Numbered from the stretch's first letter, positions 1 to 8,336 are shown. The stretch: DNA of 20,407 nt from Caldifarciminota bacterium (GCA_011049385.1 DSBX01000255.1:1-20407); one strand, 5' to 3'. The notes: generated by a model not told the origin, from the letters alone. Numbers and translations are program-made.

Positions 1-5
1 ACGGC

Positions 6-33
6 TTGACAGGACGAGGCGTCCGGTTATTCT
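6..33 (+). promoter_or_regulatory. Sigma-70-like promoter of the restriction-modification operon
   Basis: TTGACA at 6-11 is followed after 16 bases by TATTCT at 28-33, and the first gene starts at 85. The same GGCTTGACA context precedes the promoters at 12621 and, on the minus strand, 17640, which supports a house-keeping promoter style for this genome. Start of transcription would be near 40. Inferred from consensus match only. Confidence 0.55.
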
Positions 34-84
34 CAGCGACGATGAGAGATGCTCCGGTTGCCATCAAAGCGAGGAGTTCAGCAG

Positions 85-3000
85 ATGCCCCGTATCTTCG
101 ACAACATTGAAGAAGAGCTTCTTCCCGCTCTGCGGGACACGCTGAGGGTTTCCGAGCGGGCCGACTTCTGCGTCGGCTACTTCAACCTGCGTGGCTGGAA
201 ACGGCTTGATGACCTGGTCGAGAGATGGTCGGGTGAGGATGGCCACCGCTGTCGCCTGCTCGTCGGGATGCACCGCCCGCCCGAAAAGGAGTTGACGGAA
301 CTATTCAGCCTGACTGGTGCTGACGAGGAGGCCGACCAGCGGGCGGCCGTGCAACTCAAGAGGCAATTTGCACAAGGTTTCCGCGACCAGCTTTCGGTCG
401 GCGTGCCGACGAACGAGGACGAAGCCGGCCTGCGACGTCTGGCGGCTCAGATCCAGGCAGGAAAACTGCAGGTCAAGCTGTACCTGCGCCACCCGCTGCA
501 CGCCAAGCTGTACCTGCTCTTCCGGCCCGACCCCGTGAACCCGTTCACCGGGTTTGTGGGCAGCAGCAACCTGACGCTGTCCGGGCTGTCGAAACAGGGC
601 GAGCTCAATGTTGACGTTCTCGACCACGACGCCTGCGCCAAGCTGGCCGTCTGGTTCGAAGAACGCTGGAACGACCATTGGTGCCTCGACATCTCGGAAG
701 AGCTGGTCCAGATCATCAACGAGTCGTGGGCGCGTGAAGACCTGATTCCGCCCTACCACATCTACATCAAGATGGCCTACCACCTGTCCCAGGAGGCGCG
801 CGCGGGCCTGGCCGAGTTCAAGATGCCGCGCGACTTCGAGGCCACGCTGTTCGAATTCCAGGCCGCCGCCGTCAAGATAGCCGCCCGTCACCTCAACCAG
901 CGCGGCGGCGTACTCATCGGCGACGTGGTCGGGCTGGGCAAGACCCTGATGGCCTGCGCGGTGGCTCGGATATTCGAAGAGGACCCCTACTTCCTCGAAA
1001 CGCTGGTCATCAGCCCGAAGAACCTCACCGGGATGTGGCAGGAGTACGTCGCCAGACTGCGGTTGCGAGCCAAGGTCGTGTCTCTGAGTACGGCCATCAA
1101 CGACCTTCCCGACCTGCGACGTTACCGGCTGGTCATCATTGACGAAAGTCACAACCTGCGCAACCGTGAGGGCAAGCGTTACCGGGCGGTGCTGGATTAC
1201 GTCAGCCGCAACGACAGCAAAGTCATCCTCCTGACCGCGACACCCTACAACAAGACATACCTGGACCTGTCCAGCCAGTTGCGGCTCTTCGTGCCCGAGG
1301 ACCGCGACCTCGGTATCCGGCCCGAACAGACGTTGCGTGAAACCGGCCAGGTCGAGTTCGAACGCCGGCACCAGTGCGGACTGCGCACGCTGGCCGCGTT
1401 CGAGCACAGCGAGTTCCCGGACGACTGGCGCGAACTGATGCGGTTATATCTTGTACGCCGGACGCGGTCTTTCATCAAGGACAACTACGCCGAAACCGAC
1501 CCGAAGTCGGGACGCAAGTACCTGACCTTCCAGGACGGCAGGAAGGCACCGTTTCCGGACCGGGTGCCCAGGACGCTGAAGTTCAAGGTGGACGAGAAGG
1601 ACAAGGCCGACCAGTATGCCCGGCTCTACTCGCCCGGCGTCGTTTCCGCCATCAATGCCCTCCACCTGCCGCGGTACGGCCTCGGCAACTATGTTGCCGA
1701 GACACCCCGCAAGCCCCCTTCCCCGGCCGAAGCCGAGCAACTCAAGAACCTGTCCCGGGCCGGGAAGCGACTGATGGGCTTTTCCCGCACCAACCTGTTC
1801 AAACGACTGGAGAGCTGCGGCGAGGCCTTCGTCCTGTCGGTCCGGCGGCACATCCTGCGCAACTACGTCTACCTGCACGCGGTTGAGAATGGACTGGAAC
1901 TGCCCATCGGCACCCAGGACCTGGTCGTGCTTGATGACGAGGATATCGAGACCGAGAACGACGAGGGCGCGATGGTCGAGACGGTATCACGCCCGCCGCG
2001 AACTGCGGCCGAGTTCCGCCGGCGGGCCGCGGTCATCTACGAAGCCTACCGCAAGCAGGGCGGGAACCGGTTCAAGTGGTTGCGGGCTTCGTTGTTCGAC
2101 GAAGCACTCAAGTCCGACCTCGCGGCGGACGCGGACCGGCTCATCAAACTGCTCAACGACATCGGTGACTGGGACCCGGGCCGCGACAGCAAACTGGCGG
2201 TCCTGCACGACCTGCTGATGCGCAAGCACGGGAAGGAAAAGGTCATCGTCTTCTCGCAGTTCGCGGACACGGTGGACTACCTTGCGGCCGAACTGGCGAA
2301 GAAGGGCGTGGACGGGCTGATGGGCGTCACCGGCGCGGCCGAGAACCCGACCGCCATCGCCCACCGGTTCAGCCCGAAGAGCAACGAGAGCCGCGACAAG
2401 GTCCCGCCTTCGGATGAGCTTCGGGTCGTGATTGCCACCGACGTGCTGTCCGAAGGCCAGAACCTCCAGGACGCGCACATCGTGGTCAACTTCGACCTGC
2501 CCTGGGCGATCATCCGGCTCATCCAGCGCGCGGGCCGCGTGGACCGCATCGGCCAGGAGTCGTGGCAGATACTCTGCTACTCGTTCCTGCCCGCCGACGG
2601 GGTAGAACGCATCCTGAGACTGCGGGCCCGCGTGCGCCAGCGCCTGCAGGAGAACGCCGAGGTGGTCGGTTCGGACGAAGCGTTCTTTGGAGACGCCGGC
2701 GAGACGCGGCTGGTCAACGACCTGTACAACGAGAAACCGGGGGTCTTCGACGACGAGGACGGCGAGGTTGATCTTGCGTCCTATGCCTGGCAGGTCTGGC
2801 ACAACGCGGTCAAAGCCGACCCGAAACTGGCGAAGCTGATACCGGCCCTGCCGCCGGTGGTATTCTCGGCGCGCGAGCACTCGCCCACCGGAAACAGACC
2901 GGCCGGCGTGCTGGTCTACGCCCGGACGGCCGAGGACAATGATGCCCTCGCCTGGATAGACGGGACCGGCCGGAGCGTCACCGAGTCGCAATACGCCATC

Positions 3001-3432
3001 CTCAAGGCCGCGGAATGTGCGCCCGACACCCCGGCCCTGCGCCGGGCCGAGAATCATCACGAACTCGTACAGCAGGGTGTCCGGCAGATAGTATCCGATG
3101 AGCAGGCCATCGGCGGGCAACTGGGCCGTCCGTCCGGCGCGCGCTCCAAGACCTACGAGCGGCTCAAGCGCTACCAGGCCGAGGTGACCGGCACGATGTT
3201 CGATGTCCCGGAGCTCAAGCGTGCGATTGACGATATCTACCGTGCGCCGTTGCGTGAAGCGGCCAAGGACGCGCTCAACCGGCTCCTGCGCACCGGCGCG
3301 TCGGACCAGACCCTGGCCGAGCTGGTGATGCATCTGCGCGATGACGACAAGCTCTGCGTGGCGACCGAGGACGTGACGCCGAACGAGCCCAGGCTCATCT
3401 GCTCGCTCGGGCTTAGGGCGAAAGGGGAATAG
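85..3432 (+). CDS. PLD-nuclease / SNF2-family helicase fusion of a restriction-type defence system
   Basis: Predicted DNA translocase/helicase with an N-terminal phospholipase D-like nuclease domain, 1115 aa from the ATG at 85. That start has GAGGAG at 71-76 eight bases ahead and gives the N-terminus MPRIFDNIEEELLPAL; the ATG at 49 has no ribosome site. Residues ~20-190 are PLD-like (HAKLYLLF then GSSNLTLSG), though the Asp of a full HxKx4D motif is not seen. The helicase core has Walker A GDVVGLGKT (~279-287), DESH (~353), LTATPYN (~383), and a second RecA lobe with VIVFSQF (~720) and QRAGRVDRIGQ (~814-824). The gene lies 3 bases before the methyltransferase, so the two are surely co-transcribed. 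Inference: this is the DNA-moving and cutting subunit of a two-protein system resembling a split type I/ISP enzyme; DrmD of DISARM is a related SNF2 protein. Family assignment is firm, the system name is not. Confidence 0.9.
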   Translation: MPRIFDNIEEELLPALRDTLRVSERADFCVGYFNLRGWKRLDDLVERWSGEDGHRCRLLVGMHRPPEKELTELFSLTGADEEADQRAAVQLKRQFAQGFRDQLSVGVPTNEDEAGLRRLAAQIQAGKLQVKLYLRHPLHAKLYLLFRPDPVNPFTGFVGSSNLTLSGLSKQGELNVDVLDHDACAKLAVWFEERWNDHWCLDISEELVQIINESWAREDLIPPYHIYIKMAYHLSQEARAGLAEFKMPRDFEATLFEFQAAAVKIAARHLNQRGGVLIGDVVGLGKTLMACAVARIFEEDPYFLETLVISPKNLTGMWQEYVARLRLRAKVVSLSTAINDLPDLRRYRLVIIDESHNLRNREGKRYRAVLDYVSRNDSKVILLTATPYNKTYLDLSSQLRLFVPEDRDLGIRPEQTLRETGQVEFERRHQCGLRTLAAFEHSEFPDDWRELMRLYLVRRTRSFIKDNYAETDPKSGRKYLTFQDGRKAPFPDRVPRTLKFKVDEKDKADQYARLYSPGVVSAINALHLPRYGLGNYVAETPRKPPSPAEAEQLKNLSRAGKRLMGFSRTNLFKRLESCGEAFVLSVRRHILRNYVYLHAVENGLELPIGTQDLVVLDDEDIETENDEGAMVETVSRPPRTAAEFRRRAAVIYEAYRKQGGNRFKWLRASLFDEALKSDLAADADRLIKLLNDIGDWDPGRDSKLAVLHDLLMRKHGKEKVIVFSQFADTVDYLAAELAKKGVDGLMGVTGAAENPTAIAHRFSPKSNESRDKVPPSDELRVVIATDVLSEGQNLQDAHIVVNFDLPWAIIRLIQRAGRVDRIGQESWQILCYSFLPADGVERILRLRARVRQRLQENAEVVGSDEAFFGDAGETRLVNDLYNEKPGVFDDEDGEVDLASYAWQVWHNAVKADPKLAKLIPALPPVVFSAREHSPTGNRPAGVLVYARTAEDNDALAWIDGTGRSVTESQYAILKAAECAPDTPALRRAENHHELVQQGVRQIVSDEQAIGGQLGRPSGARSKTYERLKRYQAEVTGTMFDVPELKRAIDDIYRAPLREAAKDALNRLLRTGASDQTLAELVMHLRDDDKLCVATEDVTPNEPRLICSLGLRAKGE

Positions 3433-3435
3433 CCG

Positions 3436-5286
3436 ATGGCACTGGACATGGTCCGTGCGCGTGACTGGCTGGCGAAGTCGGCATTGAAGGAACTATTCGT
3501 ACAGGGTCTGGGGTGGGACCGTTTCCGCGGCAAGGCGATGGATGTCGAGGTGGACGGAATCGGTTTCGCTGTTGAGCCGGTGGCCGAGAAGTGCGGGTTC
3601 GCGGTCTTCCTTTGCCGGTCTGCGGGCGGCGCGATTCCGGATTACCCGACCCGGCGCAAGCTCGAAGCGAGAATCAGGAAACTGTACCACGAGCATATCA
3701 TCGTCTTCACCGACGATATGCAGACCGAGCAGAAATGGCTCTGGGTCCGACGCGAGCCGGGCAAGCCCACGGTCGGCCGCGAGTACACTTACCGGCAAGG
3801 TCAGTCCGGCGAAGCCCTGCTCCAGCGGTTGAACGAACTGGCGGTTGAACTCGAAGAAGAGCTCAAGGGCATCACGATTGTTGACATTGCCGGTCGGGTG
3901 GCGAAGGGACTGGACCGGGACAAGGTCTCGAAGAAGTTCTACACCCGGTTCAAGGACGAGCACGCGAAGTTCCTGAAGTTTCTGAAGGGCATTCCGGATG
4001 AACATCTCCAGCGCTGGTACGCCTCGGTGATGCTCAACCGGCTGATGTTCATCTACTTCATCCAGAAGAAGGGTTTTCTGTCCGGTGATGTTGACTACCT
4101 GGGAAGCAAACTCGCCGAGAGCAAACAGCGCGGTCGGGACCGGTTCTACCGTGACTTCCTCTGCCCGCTGTTCTTTGAGGGCTTCGCGAAGAAGGAGGCT
4201 GACCGCGAGCCGAAGACACGGAAACTGCTCGGTAAGGTTCCCTACCTGAACGGCGGCATCTTCCAGTTACACCAGATAGAAACCGCCCACGGCCGGGCCA
4301 TTGAAGTTCCGGACAAGGCGTTCGAGGCCCTGTTCGCGTTCTTCGACGAGTACCGCTGGCATCTCGATGAGCGTCCGCTCAAGGACGACAAAGAAATCAA
4401 CCCGGATGTCCTCGGCTACATCTTCGAGAAATACATCAACCAGAAGCAGATGGGCGCGTACTACACCAAAGAGGACATTACCGAGTACATCGGACGGAAC
4501 ACGATTGTCCCGCGCCTGCTCGATATTGCCCGGAAGAACTGCAAGGTGGCGTTCGAGGGCGATGGTGCGGTCTGGCGACTACTCCAAGCCGACCCGGACC
4601 GGTATATCTTCGAACCGGTCCGCCGCGGCGTTATTGCGGATAGGGGACATGACCCGAATTCGACCTCGAATTCGGGCTCGTGTCCCCGGAACCTGGAGCC
4701 CTCGGTTATCCCCGAATCCCGCCTGCCCGACTTCGTGCAGAAAGGCATGCACGACCCCAAAGCCCGGATGTTCGAAAAGCGCTACAACCTCGGGGACGCC
4801 GAACTGCTGGATGACAAGGGCAACAAGCTCACCCTGCCGACCGAAACCTGGCGGGAGTATGTCGCTCGCCGACAGCGCTGTCTGGAACTGCGCAAAAAGC
4901 TGGCGAAGGGCGAGGTCAGGGATGTTAATGACCTGATAACGTACAACCTTGATATCCGCCAGTTCGCCCAGGATGCTGTCGAAGATGCGGGCCCGGAGCT
5001 TCTGCGCGCGGTCTGGCGCGGGCTGAACGGGATGTCGGTGCTCGACCCGACCTGCGGCTCGGGCGCGTTCCTGTTCGCCGCGCTCAACATCCTCGAGCCG
5101 CTCTACGTGGCCTGTATCAACCGGATGCGAGTCCTGCTCGGCGACCTCGCGCAATCGGGCAGGAAGCACAGCCCGAAGAGTACGAAGACTTCCGCAAAGT
5201 CCTTGAGCAGGTCGAACAACACCCGAACGAACACTACTTCATCCTCAAGACGATTATCGTCAGCAACCTCTACGGCGTGGACATAA
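3436..5286 (+). CDS. Eco57I-type N6-adenine DNA methyltransferase, N-terminal part (frameshifted gene)
   Basis: N-terminal part of a ~1130-aa class I SAM-dependent DNA methyltransferase. Residues 1-140 form an N-terminal domain typical of this family (IPDYPTRRKLEARIRKLYHEH), possibly a remnant nuclease fold. Residues ~150-330 are helical, and QKQMGAYYTKEDITEYI begins at ~336. The SAM-binding motif I DPTCGSGAFLF is at ~537-547. The start ATG lies 3 bases after the helicase stop with AAGGGG upstream. After about residue 580 (near 5175) the frame reads nonsense rich in Ser/Thr to the stop at 5286, while the +2 frame continues the protein as EEYEDFRKVLEQVEQHPNEH. Restoring one base at AGCCCGAAGAG (5170-5180) rejoins both parts. 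Residues ~403-420 come from an in-frame palindrome (4643-4687). Either a real inactivating mutation or an assembly error. Confidence 0.85.
   Translation: MALDMVRARDWLAKSALKELFVQGLGWDRFRGKAMDVEVDGIGFAVEPVAEKCGFAVFLCRSAGGAIPDYPTRRKLEARIRKLYHEHIIVFTDDMQTEQKWLWVRREPGKPTVGREYTYRQGQSGEALLQRLNELAVELEEELKGITIVDIAGRVAKGLDRDKVSKKFYTRFKDEHAKFLKFLKGIPDEHLQRWYASVMLNRLMFIYFIQKKGFLSGDVDYLGSKLAESKQRGRDRFYRDFLCPLFFEGFAKKEADREPKTRKLLGKVPYLNGGIFQLHQIETAHGRAIEVPDKAFEALFAFFDEYRWHLDERPLKDDKEINPDVLGYIFEKYINQKQMGAYYTKEDITEYIGRNTIVPRLLDIARKNCKVAFEGDGAVWRLLQADPDRYIFEPVRRGVIADRGHDPNSTSNSGSCPRNLEPSVIPESRLPDFVQKGMHDPKARMFEKRYNLGDAELLDDKGNKLTLPTETWREYVARRQRCLELRKKLAKGEVRDVNDLITYNLDIRQFAQDAVEDAGPELLRAVWRGLNGMSVLDPTCGSGAFLFAALNILEPLYVACINRMRVLLGDLAQSGRKHSPKSTKTSAKSLSRSNNTRTNTTSSSRRLSSATSTAWT
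4643..4687. repeat. In-frame palindromic insertion inside the methyltransferase gene
   Basis: Left arm 4643-4663 (GGGGACATGACCCGAATTCGA) and right arm 4666-4687 are inverted copies differing by one base change and one gap, separated by CC. The palindrome reads through in frame as RGHDPNSTSNSGSCPR, between the conserved stretches VRRGVIAD and VIPESRLPDFVQKGM; in the family these normally lie almost next to each other. This resembles a REP-like or Rickettsia-palindromic-element-like unit placed in a tolerant loop. No second copy was found in the window. Confidence 0.7.
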
Positions 5287-6824
5287 TGGAAGAAGCGGTC
5301 GAAATCTGCAAGCTCCGGCTGTTTCTCAAGCTGGCCGCGCAGGTTGACCCGGACCCGGCCAAAGACAACTTCGGCATCGAACCCCTGCCGGACATTGATT
5401 TCAACATCCGTTGCGGCAATACGCTTGTCGGCTATGCGACCTATGAGCAGGTCGAGCGGGCGGTATCGAGCAAACTTGATTTCGAGGGTGCGATGGAGGC
5501 CATCGAGGAGAAAGCACAGGAGGTTGAACGACTAACCGCGAGTTTCCGGTTACAGCAGACCGAGCACGGCGGTGAGGTCACTGCCGAAGATAAAGATATC
5601 CTGCGCACAAAGCTGGCCGTATTGGAATCCGAACTCAACCTTCACCTCGCCCGGGAGTACGGCAAGAATCCGAACAAGTCCAGCGAGTTCAAGGCCTGGC
5701 TTGACTCCCACAAGCCCTTCCACTGGTTCATCGAGTTCTATGGGATAATGAAGTCCGGCGGTTTCGACGTCATTATCGGGAATCCGCCGTGGATTGAGTA
5801 CACAAAGGTCGTATCGGAGTACTCCGTGCAGGAGTATGCCTACAAGACCCTACGCTGCGGCAATATCTACGCGCCGGTCTTGGAGCGGTGTTTCACTCTT
5901 CAGAGACCGCGCTCGCGCTCAGGCATGATTGTGCAGATGTCTGCCATCTGCACAGACAGAATGGTGCCACTTCAGGGTAGCTACCTCGAAAACAGCGACG
6001 TCGTGTGGGCATCCGCCTATGACGACCGCCCCTCCAAGCTATTTTCGGGACTCCAGCACGTTCGGGCAGCGATTCTGCTTTGCCGTCGCGGGGAGACCAG
6101 CGGTGCCGTTGTCCAGACTACGGGCCTCACTCGCTGGAAGGCTGATGGCCGCGAGGTACTGTTTGCCTTGGTGGCGTACCGCAACGTCACTGCGCTGGTA
6201 GCACCAGGTACGTTTCCCAAGGCGTCTTCGAGCCAACTGGTTTCGCTGATGGCCCACCTTAGGGAGTCGGGGGATACGCTCGCTTCTTTCTGTAGGCTTG
6301 GGGCGCGTACAGCAGTATACTACCATCGCAGTCCGCTGTACTGGATAAGGTCGATGGATTTCTTGCCGCATTTTGCGTCTGGCGCGGCCGACAGGTCTGT
6401 CCATCACTTCAAAGACTGCGGCTTGCGGGAGGCGGGCCATCAGCCGATGGTCGGCAGCGTGCTCAATAGTACGCTGTTCTACTTGTGGTTCATAGCGCAT
6501 GGCAATGGCCGGAACGTAGCCCTGCGCGATATTACTACGTTCCCGGTTCCTCGGATCCTCGTAAGCGGACTGGCGCCGGCACCGCTTCCGGAGCTATACA
6601 AGCGGCTCATGAAAGACTACCGGGCCAACTCCGTGCGCCGGCGACTCTCAAACGGCATCGAGTATGACGAATTCTACCCTAGCCTGTCCAAGCCCATCAT
6701 CGACAAGATTGACCAGGTGCTGGCCAAGCATTACGGGTTCACGGATGAGGAGCTGGACTTCATCATCAACTACGACATCAAGTATCGGATGGGAAGAGGG
6801 GCGGGAAGCGCTGCCGATGAGTGA
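5277..6824 (+). CDS. Eco57I-type DNA methyltransferase, C-terminal part with target-recognition region (frameshifted gene)
   Basis: C-terminal part of the same methyltransferase. True homology begins near 5175, before the nominal GTG at 5277, with FILKTIIVSNLYGVDIMEEA typical of the family. The catalytic motif IV NPPW is at residues ~169-172 (FDVIIGNPPWIEY), which marks an N6-adenine methyltransferase. Residues ~190-460 are the likely target-recognition region; its base composition is visibly less GC-rich than the N-terminal part, as expected where specificity domains are exchanged. The C-terminus DQVLAKHYGFTDEELDFIIN… is encoded by 6711-6805, a stretch repeated twice downstream. Its last residues (GRGAGSAADE) differ from those of the downstream copies (GRRAGEE), so this end appears rebuilt when the next gene was joined. 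The stop overlaps the start of the HEPN gene (ATGAGTGA). Without suppression of the frameshift this part would not be made in a functional enzyme. Confidence 0.85.
   Translation: MDIMEEAVEICKLRLFLKLAAQVDPDPAKDNFGIEPLPDIDFNIRCGNTLVGYATYEQVERAVSSKLDFEGAMEAIEEKAQEVERLTASFRLQQTEHGGEVTAEDKDILRTKLAVLESELNLHLAREYGKNPNKSSEFKAWLDSHKPFHWFIEFYGIMKSGGFDVIIGNPPWIEYTKVVSEYSVQEYAYKTLRCGNIYAPVLERCFTLQRPRSRSGMIVQMSAICTDRMVPLQGSYLENSDVVWASAYDDRPSKLFSGLQHVRAAILLCRRGETSGAVVQTTGLTRWKADGREVLFALVAYRNVTALVAPGTFPKASSSQLVSLMAHLRESGDTLASFCRLGARTAVYYHRSPLYWIRSMDFLPHFASGAADRSVHHFKDCGLREAGHQPMVGSVLNSTLFYLWFIAHGNGRNVALRDITTFPVPRILVSGLAPAPLPELYKRLMKDYRANSVRRRLSNGIEYDEFYPSLSKPIIDKIDQVLAKHYGFTDEELDFIINYDIKYRMGRGAGSAADE
6711..6805 (+). 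repeat. Methyltransferase 3'-end repeat, copy A (in place)
   Basis: The native methyltransferase tail, starting GACCAGGTGCTGGCCAAGCA. Over 95 bases it differs from copy C (9987-10081) at three positions, two silent (GGG/GGA, CTG/TTG) and one changing Gly to Arg. It differs from copy B (8201-8250) at five of 50 aligned positions. Copy A lacks the GGGGGAGGAG ending found in the other two, and diverges after GCGGG into the junction with the HEPN gene. Confidence 0.9.
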
Positions 6825-8202
6825 ACTAGCGCCGAGTCGGCTCCTGTTCAGCGGAGCAGGCCAGTGGTGGTTGCCCGCAAGTCCTTCAGAACGGCGGGCT
6901 GGCCGTTTAGAGTGTCTTGTCGACAGAGGCGTCCGGCTCAAGTTGACAGGTTCGTTTGGCGACATAGAGCAGCGGCACACCTGGCCGGACGTCGTTCTTG
7001 GAGAACTCGACGATGGCACCAATGCCACCTTGCTTAGATGCTGGCGTGCGGACATCCTGGAGCTTTGCGCTGGTTCTGCCATTCCCTCGGATGCCCGGTT
7101 CGCTGCCGAGACGGCGCTGGTCGGACGGCACTTCGATTCACCGGAGGCGGCCGCATTCGAGTCCGTGGAGGTCAGCTACCTGGGTCTACTTGAGTGGCTG
7201 GGGCCCGGCGCATTCTCAGGCCGTTCCCGGAATGGCGCCCAGACCTGGCATCATACGGCCATCCCCAACCTGAGCATCTCGGTAGGCGACCAGGTGCTGG
7301 GCCTGAAGACCGCCTTCGCCGCAGACGAAGACCCGAGCGTATGGTTGAACCATGAGAAGCTGCTCTACCTGACTTGCAGTCGCAACCAAGTTCTTCCGTT
7401 CAGTTCTTGGCGCTCGGGCTTCTTGGCTTTGATACGGGACTTCCTGACCTTCGCGATGAGGCAGGATACCCCGCCGGTCCGTATCAGGGCTTTCCCGGCC
7501 AATGCCAAGCCGGAAGAAGTTGTTGACATCTACCTATATGGGATGGCCCACCCCCAAGACGAGGTATTCTCAAGACGAACACGGGTCCTCTTCTGGTACT
7601 TCTCACGCCCGGGGTCTGCCGAGTCGGCCCTAAGTGAGTGGCTTGCCAAAGCAGATACCTTGGAGTCAGTACGGGTTCTTCACTGCGAACTGCTCAGGCG
7701 TCCCGAGCTACCCATACGCCTGCAATTCCTGCTGGCCATGCAGTCACTGGAAGCATTTCACCGTTGCACGAGAGAAGGAGTCTACCTACTAAAAGAGGAA
7801 TGGGAGCCAGTCATACAGACCTTGGAGAAGGCGGTCAAGTCTGCGGCCACCGGCGGCTTGAAGGATAGCCTCGTTCAGCGCTTGAAGTATGGTAATGAGT
7901 ATTCACTCCGCAAGCGGCTCACCGAACTCGTCACCGAATACAAGAAGGGTTTGGGCGACACGGAGATGCCGGTTGGAGCGATGGTTGACAAGCGGAACGA
8001 GCTGACTCATCCGAAGAACCCGACTCACCCTTCACAAGCAGAGATTGAGGACATCTCCCTGCTGACCGAATTGGCTCAGGCTCTCACAGAGGCTTGCCTG
8101 TTGTCGGCGCTCGGGTTGTCGGAGGACTTCATCAGGGACAGAGTTGGCCAGGAAGAGCAATGCCGGTCAGCGTCCGACGAATGGAAGAGGAGGCATCCCT
8201 GA
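6817..8202 (+). CDS. ApeA-like HEPN-domain anti-phage ribonuclease
   Basis: 461 aa from the ATG at 6817, which overlaps the methyltransferase stop by eight bases (ATGAGTGA); the upstream in-frame ATG at 6664 lies in methyltransferase coding sequence and is not used. The N-terminal ~290 residues (…RRAGRLECLVDRGVRLKLTGSFGD…) resemble the ApeA N-terminal domain. The C-terminal ~150 residues are helical and carry the HEPN catalytic motif R393-N394-E-L-T-H398 (RNx3H, the Rx4-6H class). HEPN proteins of the ApeA group are known single-gene defence RNases that act on RNA, tRNA in studied cases, after infection. The stop TGA (8200-8202) uses the first bases of repeat copy B, so the C-terminal tail QCRSASDEWKRRHP was probably set by the junction. 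Family call from motif and layout; substrate is inferred from relatives. Confidence 0.8.
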   Translation: MSELAPSRLLFSGAGQWWLPASPSERRAGRLECLVDRGVRLKLTGSFGDIEQRHTWPDVVLGELDDGTNATLLRCWRADILELCAGSAIPSDARFAAETALVGRHFDSPEAAAFESVEVSYLGLLEWLGPGAFSGRSRNGAQTWHHTAIPNLSISVGDQVLGLKTAFAADEDPSVWLNHEKLLYLTCSRNQVLPFSSWRSGFLALIRDFLTFAMRQDTPPVRIRAFPANAKPEEVVDIYLYGMAHPQDEVFSRRTRVLFWYFSRPGSAESALSEWLAKADTLESVRVLHCELLRRPELPIRLQFLLAMQSLEAFHRCTREGVYLLKEEWEPVIQTLEKAVKSAATGGLKDSLVQRLKYGNEYSLRKRLTELVTEYKKGLGDTEMPVGAMVDKRNELTHPKNPTHPSQAEIEDISLLTELAQALTEACLLSALGLSEDFIRDRVGQEEQCRSASDEWKRRHP

Positions 8203-8263
8203 CTTCATCGTCAATTATGACATCAAGCATCGGATGGGAAGAAGGGCGGGGGAGGAGGCTTAG
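8201..8263 (+). repeat. Methyltransferase 3'-end repeat, copy B (orphan tail)
   Basis: Reads DFIVNYDIKHRMGRRAGEEA and a TAG stop, a clear copy of the methyltransferase C-terminus with no methyltransferase body before it. Relative to copy A the changes are Ile to Val, two silent, Tyr to His and Gly to Arg, which looks like divergence under coding constraint. It begins exactly at the HEPN stop codon. Confidence 0.85.
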
Positions 8264-8286
8264 GCGATAGAGCCTGGGGCATGTCG

Positions 8287-8314
8287 TTGAACTTGTTGGC
8301 ACTGAAGATAGTAT
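8287..8314 (+). promoter_or_regulatory. Promoter of the ATPase/nuclease pair
   Basis: TTGAAC at 8287-8292 and TAGTAT at 8309-8314 are separated by 16 bases, and a strong ribosome site AAAAGGAG (8322-8329) sits seven bases before the ATG at 8337. This gives the pair its own transcription start directly behind orphan tail B, so the cassette could be expressed independently of the upstream operon. Consensus match only. Confidence 0.45.
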
Positions 8315-8336
8315 TGAACTCAAAAGGAGCTAGATA

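Noticed and set aside
1987..3333. Long open frames on the minus strand opposite the helicase (also 301-1407)
   Set aside because: Shadows of the helicase gene, whose motifs are all on the plus strand.
6664..6816. An upstream in-frame start for the HEPN gene
   Set aside because: This stretch is methyltransferase coding sequence in another frame and reads as Ser/Thr/Arg nonsense; the ATG at 6817 fits the overlap and the protein.
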